Of a DNA stretch of 64,000 nucleotides, positions 24,364-33,831 are shown one piece after another. The notes under the pieces were generated by a model that saw only the letters and a list, made by a program, of their open reading frames with translations, made no database searches and was not told the DNA's origin. Location of the stretch: NCBI GenBank assembly GCA_000696115.1, contig JJOH01000003.1:186001-250000 (forward strand), given 5' to 3'. The DNA comes from Streptomyces olindensis. GTDB lineage: Bacteria; Actinomycetota; Actinomycetes; Streptomycetales; Streptomycetaceae. A program made the translations under genes and the position numbers. Position 1 is the first letter of the stretch. Every line of letters begins with the position of its first letter.

Positions 24364-27051
24364 TTACCTCCGGGTGAGCGGTGTGACGGCGACCCGGTCG
24401 ATGACCGGTGCGTACGGGGAGCGCTGGTCGTACTGGTTGAACGTGTCGCCGTCGAAGTCGGGCAGTTCCTCCGCGGTGAAGGTGAGCCGGTTGGTGCCCT
24501 TCTTCAGGGTGACCGGGACGGTCAGGTCCCAGAAGTTGTTGAAGTGGAAGGTCGTCGGGAACAGGATGCGCCGGGCCGGTCCGCCGTTGACCGAGAGGTC
24601 GGTGTGGCGGGCGATCGGGTCGGGGTTGTAGTGCGTGGCCGGCGCCTGTTCGGCGTTGGAGTAACGGATCGTCAGGGCGTGGCGTCCGGAGCGCTCGGCG
24701 ACGACGTCGAGGGTGAGGGCGTTGGCCTTCCCGTCGCCGATGCCGGTGACGGCCTTGCCGCCGGAGGCGAAGCCGTAGGCCTCGGTCACCTTGGCGGCGC
24801 CGCTGGGAGTGCCGGACTCCGCCTGGTACACCGTCGGCACCAGTACGCCGCTGGACGGTGTGACGCGCAGGCGGTCGAGCAGCAACGCGCCCGATGCACC
24901 GGTGACGGTGATCTTGTTGATGCCGCCGGACAGGAACAGCCGGAATCCGTCCGTGCCCTTCCTGGCACCACCGGCCTTGGGCAGGTCGAGCGGCTCCCCG
25001 TTGAGGGAGAGGGCCGCCCGGCCGCCGCCCAAGTGGTCGACGGACACGGTCGATTCACCGTCGGTGGGGGAGTGGACCCAGAAGGTCGCGGAGGCGCCCT
25101 TGGGCAGCGGTACCGTGCCGGGACCCGAGGCGCCGGGGTGGGTGTAGTCGGGCCGGGCTCCGGAGAGGGTGGCGTACTCGGCCTCGTAGATCGCGGGTGC
25201 GGTCACGCGCTCGTCGCGCAGGGCCAGGTCGATCTTGTCGATGATGGCGTCGCCCTTGGTGACACCGAGGTCGGGGTCCTGCGCGGCGAGCGTGATGCGG
25301 TGCTTGCCCGCGGTCAGCTTCACCGTGGTGTCCGTGTGGCCCCAGACCACCCACTTGTAGCCGAGCGGCAGGCGCAGCTCCTGCGGGTCTCTGCCGTCGA
25401 CGCGGAGGAAGACGTTGGTGGGGCCCTGCTCCTTCACCAGGTCGTACAGGTTGTAGGAGTTGGCGAAGACGCTGAGATCGTAGGTGCCGTCCTGAGGGAC
25501 CTCGACGTCGAAGGCGAGCACTCCGTCGGAGCCGGTGCGCAGGCCGCCGACGTTGTACATGCCGGAGGTCGCGAACTTGCCCACCTGGGAGGGCGATCCC
25601 TCGGGCCCGTTCTTCGAGTAGCCGCGGCCGGTGTACGTGGCGTTCTCCGCCTCGTAGGTCCTGCGCCAGCCGACGGACGGTTCGGCCGGTGTTCCGCCGT
25701 TGCCGCCGGGGGAGAGGATGACCTGGTACGCGGACATCTCGTTCATGCCGGTCATGGGGAGCGTGACCGAGCCGTCGGCGCCGACCGTCAGCTCCTGGTC
25801 GGACAGGCGCAGCGGCTGCGCGGAGTCGCCGACCTGCCCGGTCCAGGGGATCTCCTGGACGATCGCGCGCACGGTCTTCCCGAACAGCTTCGGGTCGACG
25901 TTCTCGAAGACGATGTCCGCGTCGCCGCTCTTGCCGCCGAAGAGCGCCCGCGACTGCCTCTTGTCCTCGTCGAGCGTGGCCACGCCCTGGAGGGTGTACT
26001 GCTGGTTGGGGTGCGGTGCGGTCACCTCGACGGTGTGGCCGGTCATCCGGCCGTAGGCGTTGAACAGCCACCACTGTCCGTTGCCTTTGTTGGCCTCCAC
26101 GGCCGAGTCGTTGAGGTTGCCGTCGATGTTCCAGTACGCCAGGTCCGCGTCGATCTTGGACTCCTCGATGGCGGAGACCCACTGGACGACCTGGCCGGGC
26201 ACGGACAGGTGGTAGTTGTGGCCGTACTCGTTGACGTTGATCGGCAGCGGGCCGACGCCGACGTCCTTCTCCATCTGCCGGTACCTGGCCACGTTCGTGC
26301 GGACGGCGGCGGGGCTGGACAGCTCGTGCCAGGTCATCACGTCCGGCACCACGTCGTTGGCCTTGGCGTACTCGAGGAAGCCCTTGACCTGGTCGTAGAG
26401 CACGCTGGTGTTGGGGCCGGCGATGCGGGCGTCCGGGTCGAGTTCCTTGATGAGCCGGTAGACCTCCTTCCAGGCCGCGAAGTAGTCCTTCGGGTCGTTC
26501 AGCCAGGAGATCTTGTTGTAGCTCCACGCGCCGGTGCCGAACATGTTCCCTTCGGGCTCGTTGAAGGGCACGTAGACGACGTGGTCCTTGTACTCGCCCA
26601 TGGTCAGGACCTGCCGGACCTGCTTCCTGATCTTCTCCTTGAAGTCGGCGAGCCGGGCCGGACCGTCCGCGCCCGGCCACTGGTACGGGAAGCCGCGGTA
26701 GATGTCGGTCATGTAGATGTAGACGTCCTTGCCACCGGAGTCCACGAACGGCGGCAGGATCTCCAGCGCGTCCGCTCCCGGGTGCTGGGGCCCGTCCTGC
26801 GCCTTCGTCGAGACCGTGCGGACGTGCATGCCCTCCAGGAGGTTGCGGGTGGGCACCCCGTCGCCGTAGACGCCGTACAGCGAACCCGACGCGCCTCCGT
26901 GGAAGGGGCCGGTGTCGGTGCCGAGATCCACGACGAGCCGCTCCGGCTCCGCCGCGCCGGCCGTGCCGGTGGTGCCGGCGAGTGCGGTGGCGAGGACCGC
27001 CACGGCCACCGCCGCGGCACCTGCTCCGGTGGTTCTTCTTCTGCGTGGCAC
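24364..27051 (-). CDS. Secreted GH39-like glycoside hydrolase with carbohydrate-binding modules
   Basis: 895 residues from GTG 27051 (GGAG six bases upstream). The signal peptide has an Arg-rich start, a hydrophobic Ala stretch and AGAAEP as cleavage zone near residue 34. A clan-A TIM barrel follows, with acid/base Glu165 (PFNEPEGN) and nucleophile Glu275 (NVNEYGHN), most like family 39-type enzymes. After about residue 475 come three beta-sandwich modules, each opening YEAENA-, YEAEYA- or YQAESG-like as CBM35/CBM6 do. It is extracellular and probably acts on a plant polysaccharide side chain. It is divergent from a LacI gene, with two CG-centred palindromes between. Confidence 0.8.
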   Translation of the reverse strand: MPRRRRTTGAGAAAVAVAVLATALAGTTGTAGAAEPERLVVDLGTDTGPFHGGASGSLYGVYGDGVPTRNLLEGMHVRTVSTKAQDGPQHPGADALEILPPFVDSGGKDVYIYMTDIYRGFPYQWPGADGPARLADFKEKIRKQVRQVLTMGEYKDHVVYVPFNEPEGNMFGTGAWSYNKISWLNDPKDYFAAWKEVYRLIKELDPDARIAGPNTSVLYDQVKGFLEYAKANDVVPDVMTWHELSSPAAVRTNVARYRQMEKDVGVGPLPINVNEYGHNYHLSVPGQVVQWVSAIEESKIDADLAYWNIDGNLNDSAVEANKGNGQWWLFNAYGRMTGHTVEVTAPHPNQQYTLQGVATLDEDKRQSRALFGGKSGDADIVFENVDPKLFGKTVRAIVQEIPWTGQVGDSAQPLRLSDQELTVGADGSVTLPMTGMNEMSAYQVILSPGGNGGTPAEPSVGWRRTYEAENATYTGRGYSKNGPEGSPSQVGKFATSGMYNVGGLRTGSDGVLAFDVEVPQDGTYDLSVFANSYNLYDLVKEQGPTNVFLRVDGRDPQELRLPLGYKWVVWGHTDTTVKLTAGKHRITLAAQDPDLGVTKGDAIIDKIDLALRDERVTAPAIYEAEYATLSGARPDYTHPGASGPGTVPLPKGASATFWVHSPTDGESTVSVDHLGGGRAALSLNGEPLDLPKAGGARKGTDGFRLFLSGGINKITVTGASGALLLDRLRVTPSSGVLVPTVYQAESGTPSGAAKVTEAYGFASGGKAVTGIGDGKANALTLDVVAERSGRHALTIRYSNAEQAPATHYNPDPIARHTDLSVNGGPARRILFPTTFHFNNFWDLTVPVTLKKGTNRLTFTAEELPDFDGDTFNQYDQRSPYAPVIDRVAVTPLTRR

Positions 27052-27119
27052 TGAGGTCTCCGAGTCATCCGTGAGAGGTGGGATGGAGCGTGGAGAGGGT
27101 GGGAGGTGAGACATGAGGA

Positions 27120-27135
27120 GTCGAACCGGTTCGAC
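27120..27135. promoter_or_regulatory. LacI-type operator near the GH39-like gene
   Basis: GTCGAACCGGTTCGAC, a perfect 16-base palindrome 69 bases upstream of the GH39-like start. Confidence 0.85.
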
Positions 27136-27284
27136 GGCTCGACGGAAGCTAGCACCGGCGATACGGGCCAGCAATACTCCGTACGCGAAGTCTGTGCCGG
27201 GTGTGCCGTGTTCTCGCAGGATGTGCCGGGAAGCGTGCGCAGACCATTGACAGTCGCGCGGTCAGCTCCTACCTTCCCTTCACG

Positions 27285-27296
27285 CGAACCGGTTCG
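27285..27296. promoter_or_regulatory. LacI-type operator near the LacI gene
   Basis: CGAACCGGTTCG, sharing the core of the 27120-27135 palindrome, 33 bases before the LacI start. Two sites of the same sequence 150 bases apart suit repression by looping or independent control of the divergent genes. Confidence 0.83.
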
Positions 27297-27328
27297 ACGA
27301 GCCGGATCAGTCCTGTGAAGGAGTCCCC

Positions 27329-28375
27329 GTGAACATCGGTGAGATCGCCCGGCGGGCCGGTGTCTCGCGGAGCACCGTGTCGTACGCGCTGAGCGGCAAG
27401 CGTCCGGTGTCGGACGAGACCCGGGAGAAGATCCAGCGGGTCATCGACGACCTCGGCTACCGGCCCAACGCGAGCGCACGCGCGCTGGCCAACGGCCGGA
27501 CCAGCACCATCGGCCTGGTCTTCCCGCCGGCCGGTGACCACTACACCGGAATGCAGCTCGACTTCATCGGCAGCGTGGTGGAGGCCGCGGCCACCTACGA
27601 CTACGACGTGCTGCTCTCGCCGAGCGGCGTGGACAGCGACCGCTCGTTCCAGCGGCTGCTGGGCGAGCGGCGCGTCGACGGCGCCATCCTCATGGAGATC
27701 CGGCTCCAGGACGACCGCGTCGACCACCTCCTGGCCGAGGACTTCCCCGCCGTCTGCATCGGCCGCACCGCGCGGCCGGAGGGCGACTGGTGGGTCGGCC
27801 TCGACCACACCGCACTGGCGGCGGCCTGCGTCCACCACCTCGCCGACCTGGGCCACCGCCGGATCGCGTTCGTCAACCGGCCCGAGCGGCTCCTGCGCGC
27901 CGGGTACGAGTCCGCCCACCGGGGACTGGACGGCTTCACCAAGGCCGCCGCGGAACGCGGGCTCACCGTCCGCACGTACACCTGCGGGGACGACGCACCC
28001 TCCGGCCAGGCCTGCCTGGAGCGGATCCTGCACGACGACCCCGCCACCACGGCCCTCGTCACGCTGAACGAGGCCGCGCTCGGAGGCCTCTACCGGGGCC
28101 TAGCCCACGCGGGCCGCCATGTGCCGCGCGACTTCTCCGTCACCGGTGTCGTGGCCTCGCGCTGGGCCGAGACGGTGACCCCACAGCTCACGGCGGCCGA
28201 CGTACCCGCGGCGCAGATGGGACGGCTGGCCGTGGACCTGCTCGTCGAGCGGCTCGACCACCCCGATGGGCCGCCACGCCACCACCTGCTCACCCCGCCG
28301 ATCTCCCTCCGCGCCAGCACCGGGCCCGCCGGCACGGTCGCGCCCCCGAGCCCCGCTTCCGAGCCGACCGCCTGA
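27329..28375 (+). CDS. LacI-family repressor of locus (a)
   Basis: 348 residues from GTG 27329 with GAAGGAG upstream. Helix-turn-helix IGEIARRAGVSRSTVSYALS, hinge NASARALANG, then a sugar-binding-protein-like domain (STIGLVFPPAGDHYTGMQLD). It should bind the two CGAACCGGTTCG palindromes in the divergent gap and control the GH39-like gene and probably the ABC importer that follows on the same strand. The inducer is likely an oligosaccharide released by the secreted enzyme. Confidence 0.9.
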   Translation: MNIGEIARRAGVSRSTVSYALSGKRPVSDETREKIQRVIDDLGYRPNASARALANGRTSTIGLVFPPAGDHYTGMQLDFIGSVVEAAATYDYDVLLSPSGVDSDRSFQRLLGERRVDGAILMEIRLQDDRVDHLLAEDFPAVCIGRTARPEGDWWVGLDHTALAAACVHHLADLGHRRIAFVNRPERLLRAGYESAHRGLDGFTKAAAERGLTVRTYTCGDDAPSGQACLERILHDDPATTALVTLNEAALGGLYRGLAHAGRHVPRDFSVTGVVASRWAETVTPQLTAADVPAAQMGRLAVDLLVERLDHPDGPPRHHLLTPPISLRASTGPAGTVAPPSPASEPTA

Positions 28376-28493
28376 CCGACCGTCCGACCGGCCGCCTCCC
28401 GGAGGGCGCCCCCGCCCCGGACCTGGTTCCCGGGTCGGGTCTTCTTGGCATGTCCACGTCCACCACGAGGCCGTACTACCCGAAGGAACACCC

Positions 28494-29738
28494 ATGACCA
28501 GACCCGCAAGACGCCGCCTCACCGCCACCGCCCTGACCGTCGTCGCCCTGACGGCCGGCGCCACCGCATGCTCCTCCGGCGACGGCACCACCACCGCGAC
28601 GGCGGAGGACAGCGGCACCTACACCGTCTGGGACCCGTACCCGCAGTTCGCCAAGGACTCGGACTGGGCGAAGCTGCTGGACGACTGCGGGGGCAAGGCC
28701 GGCGTCACGATCAAGCGGACGGCCTTCGACACCAGCGACCTGACGAACAAGGCGCTGCTGGCGGCGCAGCAGGACAACTCGCCGGACGTCCTCATCCTCG
28801 ACAACCCGGTGGTGTCGACGCTCGCCGAGGCGGGAGTGCTCACCACGACCGACGAGAACAAGGTCGACACCTCGAAGGCCGACCCCAACCTGCTGGCGGC
28901 CGGCCAGGCGGACGGCAGGACCTACGGCACGCCCATCGGCGCCAACACCCTCGCCCTCTACTACAACAAGGACGTCCTGAAGGCCGCCGGCGTCGACGTC
29001 GCCTCGATCAAGGACTGGGCGTCGCTGACGGCCGCGCTGGAGAAGGTGAAGAAGGCCGGGAAGAAGGGCATCACCTTCTCCGCGATCGGAACGGAGGAGG
29101 GCAGCTTCCAGTTCCTGCCCTGGTTCTGGGGATCGGGCGCGCAGCTGACCGACCTCGACTCCGCGCAGGGCGTCTCGGCCCTGTCCCTGTGGAACGACTG
29201 GCTGAAGAAGGGCTACGCCCCCAACTCGGTCATCAACAACACGCAGACCACCAGCTGGCAGGAGTTCGCGAGCGGCGACTACGCCTTCGCCGAGAACGGC
29301 ACCTGGCAGCTCGCGAACGCCGAGAAGGCCGGCTTCGACTACGGCGTCCTGCCCATCCCCGCGTCCGACGGCGGCAACGCCGCGGCCCCGACCGGAGGCG
29401 AGTTCGTCACCGTCCCCGTCCAGGGCGACACCGGACGCTACGCCACCACGCGGAAGCTGGTGTCCTGCCTGACCAGCACCGAGAACCTGTACGCCACGGA
29501 CACCACCCTGTCCTACGTGGCGCCCACCGCCGAGGTCCAGGACAAGCAGGTCGCCGAGAACGCCGGGTTGAAGCCCTGGGTCGAGGCGGTCAAGGCGGCC
29601 AAGGGACGGACCAGCGACGACCTCGGCACCACGTACCCGAAGATCTCCGAGCAGATGTGGAAGGCGGTCCAGTCCGCCCTCAGCGGGGCCGAGTCGCCCG
29701 AGGACGCGCTGGCCAAGGCCCAGTCCGCCGTCAAGTGA
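28494..29738 (+). CDS. Sugar ABC transporter substrate-binding lipoprotein
   Basis: 414 residues. Lipoprotein signal: Arg-rich start, hydrophobic stretch and a lipobox-like GATAC with Cys26. The body is a family-1-type (MalE-like) solute-binding protein, with GTPIGANTLALYYNKDVLKAAG and a Trp-rich central region (FLPWFWGSG). It captures an oligosaccharide outside the membrane and delivers it to the two permeases that follow 20 and 990 bases downstream. No ATPase gene is nearby, which fits a shared MsiK-type ATPase. Confidence 0.9.
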   Translation: MTRPARRRLTATALTVVALTAGATACSSGDGTTTATAEDSGTYTVWDPYPQFAKDSDWAKLLDDCGGKAGVTIKRTAFDTSDLTNKALLAAQQDNSPDVLILDNPVVSTLAEAGVLTTTDENKVDTSKADPNLLAAGQADGRTYGTPIGANTLALYYNKDVLKAAGVDVASIKDWASLTAALEKVKKAGKKGITFSAIGTEEGSFQFLPWFWGSGAQLTDLDSAQGVSALSLWNDWLKKGYAPNSVINNTQTTSWQEFASGDYAFAENGTWQLANAEKAGFDYGVLPIPASDGGNAAAPTGGEFVTVPVQGDTGRYATTRKLVSCLTSTENLYATDTTLSYVAPTAEVQDKQVAENAGLKPWVEAVKAAKGRTSDDLGTTYPKISEQMWKAVQSALSGAESPEDALAKAQSAVK

Positions 29739-29758
29739 CGGTATTCCAGGACCCGTCG

Positions 29759-30733
29759 ATGAGTCACACGACACAAGTGCCGCACCGCCGGCCCGCGCCC
29801 GGCCCCAGCGGGGCGGTCCCCGCGGAACCGCCCCGCGCACGGCGCCGCCGCCCCACGTCCCAGCAGCTCGCCGCCTGGGCCTTCCTCGCCCCGGTCGCCC
29901 TCTACCTCGCCCTCTTCTACGCCTATCCGCTCTACCGCAACGTCGACCTGAGCCTGCGCGACTACACCGTCCGCTCCTTCGTCCAGGGCGACGCGCCGTT
30001 CACCGGGCTGGAGAACTACCGGAAGGTCTTCGACGACCCGGCCTTCGGACCCGCCCTGACGCACACCATCGTGTTCACCGCCGTGTGCCTGGTCTTCCAG
30101 TACGCCATCGGCCTGGCCCTCGCGGTCTTCTTCAACCAGCACTTCCGGCTCTCCGCGACGCTCCGGGCCCTGTTCCTCGTGCCGTGGCTGCTGCCGCTGA
30201 TCGTGTCGGCCTCGACCTGGTCGTGGATGCTGAACAGCGACTCCGGGATCGTCAACGCCCTGCTCGGTGCCGTCGGCATCGGTCCGGTGAACTGGCTGAC
30301 GTCACCGGACTGGTCGCTGACGTCGGTGATCATCGCCAACATCTGGATCGGCGTGCCGTTCAACCTGGTCCTGCTGTACAGCGGCCTGCAGTCCATCCCG
30401 GCGAGCCTGTACGAGGCGTCCGCGCTGGACGGTGCGGGCCCCTGGCGGCGGTTCTGGAGCATCACCTTCCCGCTGCTGCGCCCGGTCTCCGCCATCACCC
30501 TGCTGCTGGGCCTGGTGTACACGCTCAAGGTCTTCGACATCATCTGGATCATGACCAAGGGCGGCCCGGCGGACTCGTCCACCACCTTCGCCACCTGGTC
30601 CTACCGCCTCGGCTTCGGCAACCTGCTCCCCGCCTTCGGCCCCGGCGCGGCCGTCGGCAACCTGCTCGTCGTCGCCGCCCTGGTGTTCGGCCTGGTCTAC
30701 CTGAGGGTCCAGCGAAAGCAGGCACCGGCATGA
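29759..30733 (+). CDS. Sugar ABC transporter permease (MalF-like)
   Basis: 324 residues, about six membrane segments, starting at ATG 29759. The EAA loop that contacts the ATPase reads EASALDGAGPWRRFWSITFP. It pairs with the next permease, whose start overlaps its stop (ATGA at 30730). Locus (a) importer. Confidence 0.9.
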   Translation: MSHTTQVPHRRPAPGPSGAVPAEPPRARRRRPTSQQLAAWAFLAPVALYLALFYAYPLYRNVDLSLRDYTVRSFVQGDAPFTGLENYRKVFDDPAFGPALTHTIVFTAVCLVFQYAIGLALAVFFNQHFRLSATLRALFLVPWLLPLIVSASTWSWMLNSDSGIVNALLGAVGIGPVNWLTSPDWSLTSVIIANIWIGVPFNLVLLYSGLQSIPASLYEASALDGAGPWRRFWSITFPLLRPVSAITLLLGLVYTLKVFDIIWIMTKGGPADSSTTFATWSYRLGFGNLLPAFGPGAAVGNLLVVAALVFGLVYLRVQRKQAPA

Positions 30734-31557
30734 ACTCCCCGCACCGCCGCCGCACGGGGTGGCAGACCGCCCTCGGCCTGGCGCTGACCGCCGTCATGCT
30801 CTTCCCGGTCTACTGGATGCTCAACGTGTCCTTCACCCGCGACCAGGACATGCGCAAGAGCCCGCCGGACCTGTTCCCCGTCCACGCCACGCTGGACGGC
30901 TACCGAGCCGTCCTCGACCAGCAGTTGCCCTACCTCGGCACGAGCCTGGTCGTCGGCCTGGGCACGGTCGTCCTGACCGTGGCGCTGTCCGCGCCCGCCG
31001 GTTACGCGCTGGCGAAACTCCGGCCGCGCGGCGGGGGCGTGATCGGCTTCCTGCTCCTGGTCGCCCAGATGATCCCCGGCATCATCATGGCGATGGGCTT
31101 CTACGCCATCTACCTCCAGCTCGGACTGCTCCAGTCCGTGCCCGGCCTGATCCTCGCGGACTCCACCCTGGCCGTCCCCTTCGCGGTGCTGATCTTCACC
31201 GCGTTCATGTCCGGCATCCCCGGAGAACTGCTCCAGGCCGCGCAGATGGACGGAGCCGGGCCCCTGCGCACCTTCCGGTCGGTGGTGCTGCCGATGAGCC
31301 GCAACGCCGTCGTCACGGTGTCGCTGTTCGCGTTCCTGTGGTCCTGGTCCGACTTCGTGTTCGCCGGCACCCTGGTCAACGGCGGCGCCCACGAGCCGAT
31401 CACCCTCGGCATCTACCACTACATCGGCAACAACAACCAGGAGTGGAACGCCATCATGGCCACCGCCGTCGTGGCCTCCCTGCCCGCCACGGTGATCCTC
31501 GTCCTCGCCCAGCGCTACGTCGCCGCGGGCGTGACGGCCGGAGCCGTCAAGGACTGA
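30730..31557 (+). CDS. Sugar ABC transporter permease (MalG-like)
   Basis: 275 residues, six predicted membrane segments, short cytoplasmic N-terminus, large first loop (MLNVSFTRDQDMRKSPPDLF) and the EAA-like loop LLQAAQMDGAGPLRTFRSV. It is translationally coupled to the first permease. Together with the lipoprotein it forms a CUT1-type importer. Confidence 0.9.
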   Translation: MNSPHRRRTGWQTALGLALTAVMLFPVYWMLNVSFTRDQDMRKSPPDLFPVHATLDGYRAVLDQQLPYLGTSLVVGLGTVVLTVALSAPAGYALAKLRPRGGGVIGFLLLVAQMIPGIIMAMGFYAIYLQLGLLQSVPGLILADSTLAVPFAVLIFTAFMSGIPGELLQAAQMDGAGPLRTFRSVVLPMSRNAVVTVSLFAFLWSWSDFVFAGTLVNGGAHEPITLGIYHYIGNNNQEWNAIMATAVVASLPATVILVLAQRYVAAGVTAGAVKD

Positions 31558-31617
31558 GACCCGGGTCGGCGCTCACCCGGAGCAGCAGACCACCGCAGAA
31601 GAAATGAGTCACGCCTG

Positions 31618-33360
31618 ATGACCGCCGCCCGATCCGGCCCGGCCTTCTCCCTCCACGACCTCCCGTTCAGCACGTACGGATCCTGGTTCGGTATCTCTCC
31701 CGTCCTCGCGGAGAAGACCCGGGCCGAGGACCTCCACCTCGTCTCGCACCAGAACGGCATGCACCCGGTCCTGCGCTTCACGCCGCTCGACGCGACGACA
31801 GGCGACCGGGCCGCGACCCACGTCGAGGCGACACCGGGCCTGCTCACCTGGACCGGCGCGGCAGGGCGCGTCGGCCTCGCCTACGCCTCACCGGACACCG
31901 TCCGCCTGCGCGGCGAAGGACTGGGCCTGCGCATCACCGCCGCGGCGGATACCCTGACCCCCTTCACGGGCACCTACTTCTACCGTGACCCGGTGGCCGG
32001 GGCGTACGTGTTCACCTCGTACGAGACCGGGCGCCGTTATCGGATCACCGTGCTGTCGGGCACCGTGACCGAGGAGTCCGGCACCCAGGCCCTCGCTGCC
32101 GGCGAACGCGGCGTCACCCTCACCGCGGAGGCCGGCGAGGCCTGGGAAGCGGCCGTCGAGGAACTGGACACCGCCCGCGCCCCCCACACCCCCACGGGAA
32201 CGTTCGACCAGATCGTGGCGGGCGCGCGGGCCGCGTTCGCCGCCTTCGCCGACGCGGTCGCCCCCTGGCGCTCGCCGGACACCCCGGCCGCCGAACTCGC
32301 CGTGTACGTCCTGTGGTCGGCGACGGTCCGCCCGGCGGCCCTCGTCACCCGCCCGGCGGTGCTGATGTCCAAGCACTGGATGGACAAGGTCTGGAGCTGG
32401 GACCACTGCTTCAACGCCCTCGCCCTGGCGCCCGGGGCACCCGCGCTGGCCCGGGACCAGTTCTCGCTGCCGTTCGACCACCAGGACGAGTCCGGCGCCC
32501 TGCCCGACTCGGTGACCCACTCCGAGGTCCTCTACAACTTCGTCAAACCCCCCATCCACGGCTGGACCCTCTCCCGGCTGCGCAGCCGGCTCTCCGAGCC
32601 CCTCGGCCGGACGGAACTCGCCGAGATCTACGGCAGGCTGGCGCGGTGGACGGACTTCTGGCTCACCGCCCGCCGGGCACCGGGCGCCGCCCTGCCGCAC
32701 TACCACCACGGCAACGACAGCGGCTGGGACAACGCCACCACCTTCGACCCCGAGCGCGTCGTCGTCACCGCCGACCTGGCCGCCTTCCTCGTCCTCCAGC
32801 TCCGCGAACTCGCCCGTCTGGCCACCGAGCTGGGCCTTCCCGACGACGCCCGCCGCTGGACCCGTACCGCCGAGGCGACCCAGGCGGCGATGGTCGACGA
32901 ACTGTGGACGGGGGAGCGGTTCGTGGCCCGCGGTGTCGCCAGCGGGCGGACGTGGGGCAGCTCCGGTCTGCTGGATTTGATGCCGATGGCCCTGGGCGAG
33001 CACCTGCCCGAGAACATCGGCAAGGCCCTGGCCGCCCGGATCGAGACCCACCTGACCGCGTACGGCCTGGCCACCGAACGGCCCGACTCCCCGCACTACC
33101 TCTCCGACGGCTACTGGCGCGGCCCGATCTGGGCGCCCGCCACCGTCCTCGTCGAGGACGGGCTGCGCCGCGCCGGCCACCACCGCCTCGCCGACGCCAT
33201 CAGCGCCCGATTCCGGGCCCTGTGCGAAACCCACGGCTTCGCGGAGAACTTCGACGCCCTCACCGGTACGGGCCTGCGCGACCGCGCCTACACCTGGACC
33301 GCGGCCGGCTACCTCCTCCTCGCCGAAGCCCACGCACTCCGGCGCACCACGACCGCTTGA
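31618..33360 (+). CDS. GH63-like (MGH1-type) glycoside hydrolase
   Basis: 580 residues, cytoplasmic (no signal peptide). An N-terminal beta domain is followed by an (alpha/alpha)6 barrel with signature segments KVWSWDHCFNALAL, HGNDSGWDNATTFD and SDGYWRGPIWAPA, as in glucosidases and mannosylglycerate hydrolases of clan G. The general acid is probably the Asp in the SGWDNAT segment. It probably hydrolyses the disaccharide or oligosaccharide brought in by the upstream importer. A four-codon frame overlaps its start (ATG 31604 to TGA 31616-31618). Confidence 0.82.
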   Translation: MTAARSGPAFSLHDLPFSTYGSWFGISPVLAEKTRAEDLHLVSHQNGMHPVLRFTPLDATTGDRAATHVEATPGLLTWTGAAGRVGLAYASPDTVRLRGEGLGLRITAAADTLTPFTGTYFYRDPVAGAYVFTSYETGRRYRITVLSGTVTEESGTQALAAGERGVTLTAEAGEAWEAAVEELDTARAPHTPTGTFDQIVAGARAAFAAFADAVAPWRSPDTPAAELAVYVLWSATVRPAALVTRPAVLMSKHWMDKVWSWDHCFNALALAPGAPALARDQFSLPFDHQDESGALPDSVTHSEVLYNFVKPPIHGWTLSRLRSRLSEPLGRTELAEIYGRLARWTDFWLTARRAPGAALPHYHHGNDSGWDNATTFDPERVVVTADLAAFLVLQLRELARLATELGLPDDARRWTRTAEATQAAMVDELWTGERFVARGVASGRTWGSSGLLDLMPMALGEHLPENIGKALAARIETHLTAYGLATERPDSPHYLSDGYWRGPIWAPATVLVEDGLRRAGHHRLADAISARFRALCETHGFAENFDALTGTGLRDRAYTWTAAGYLLLAEAHALRRTTTA

Positions 33361-33446
33361 CGTCCGAACCGATCCCCTCAGCGCGCCGACGTCCGGCGCA
33401 GCCCACCGGCGATCGAACGGACATCGTATTACCGTCGGCCGTCACA

Positions 33447-33490
33447 GCATGCTCCAACTCTACCTAGCCCTAAGTAGAGTTGGAGCATGC
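33447..33490. promoter_or_regulatory. Perfect 17-base inverted repeat covering the PadR start codon
   Basis: Arms 33447-33463 and 33474-33490 are exact complements with a 10-base loop. The downstream arm runs through the ATG of the PadR gene (33487). As DNA it is a good operator for a dimeric regulator, and as RNA it would hide the start codon in a hairpin. The centre is AT-rich (CTAGCCCTAA). Confidence 0.8.
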
Positions 33491-33831
33491 CTCACGAGCC
33501 GTCGAGTCCACGGATGACGCTGCCGACCCAGTTGGTGCTGCGCGCGTTCCTGGAGGAGCCCACCGAAGAGTTGTACGGGCTGGAGGTCTGCGCCAGAGCC
33601 CAGCTGGCCAGCGGCACGATCCACCCGATCCTGGCCCGCCTGGAGTCCGTCGGCTGGCTGGTGTCCCGCTGGGAGGAGGCGGATCCGCACGAGCAGGGCC
33701 GCCCCCGGCGGCGTTACTACCGACTCAGCCCGGACGGCTGCGTATCGGCCAGGGCCGCACTGGCCCGCGCCACGGCCGACAGGAACGCGCTCGGCGTACT
33801 CCGGCCCGGCCTGGCCGGAGGCGCCGGCTGA
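33487..33831 (+). CDS. PadR-family transcriptional regulator
   Basis: 114 residues. Winged helix with TQLVLRAFLEEPTEELYG, the recognition region LASGTIHPILARLESVGWL and the wing PRRRYYRLSPDG. It lacks the long C-terminal coiled coil of some PadR members. The start codon lies inside a perfect inverted repeat, so tight autorepression is likely. Its stop overlaps the start of the next gene (TGATG), so the two are coupled. Confidence 0.87.
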   Translation: MPHEPSSPRMTLPTQLVLRAFLEEPTEELYGLEVCARAQLASGTIHPILARLESVGWLVSRWEEADPHEQGRPRRRYYRLSPDGCVSARAALARATADRNALGVLRPGLAGGAG

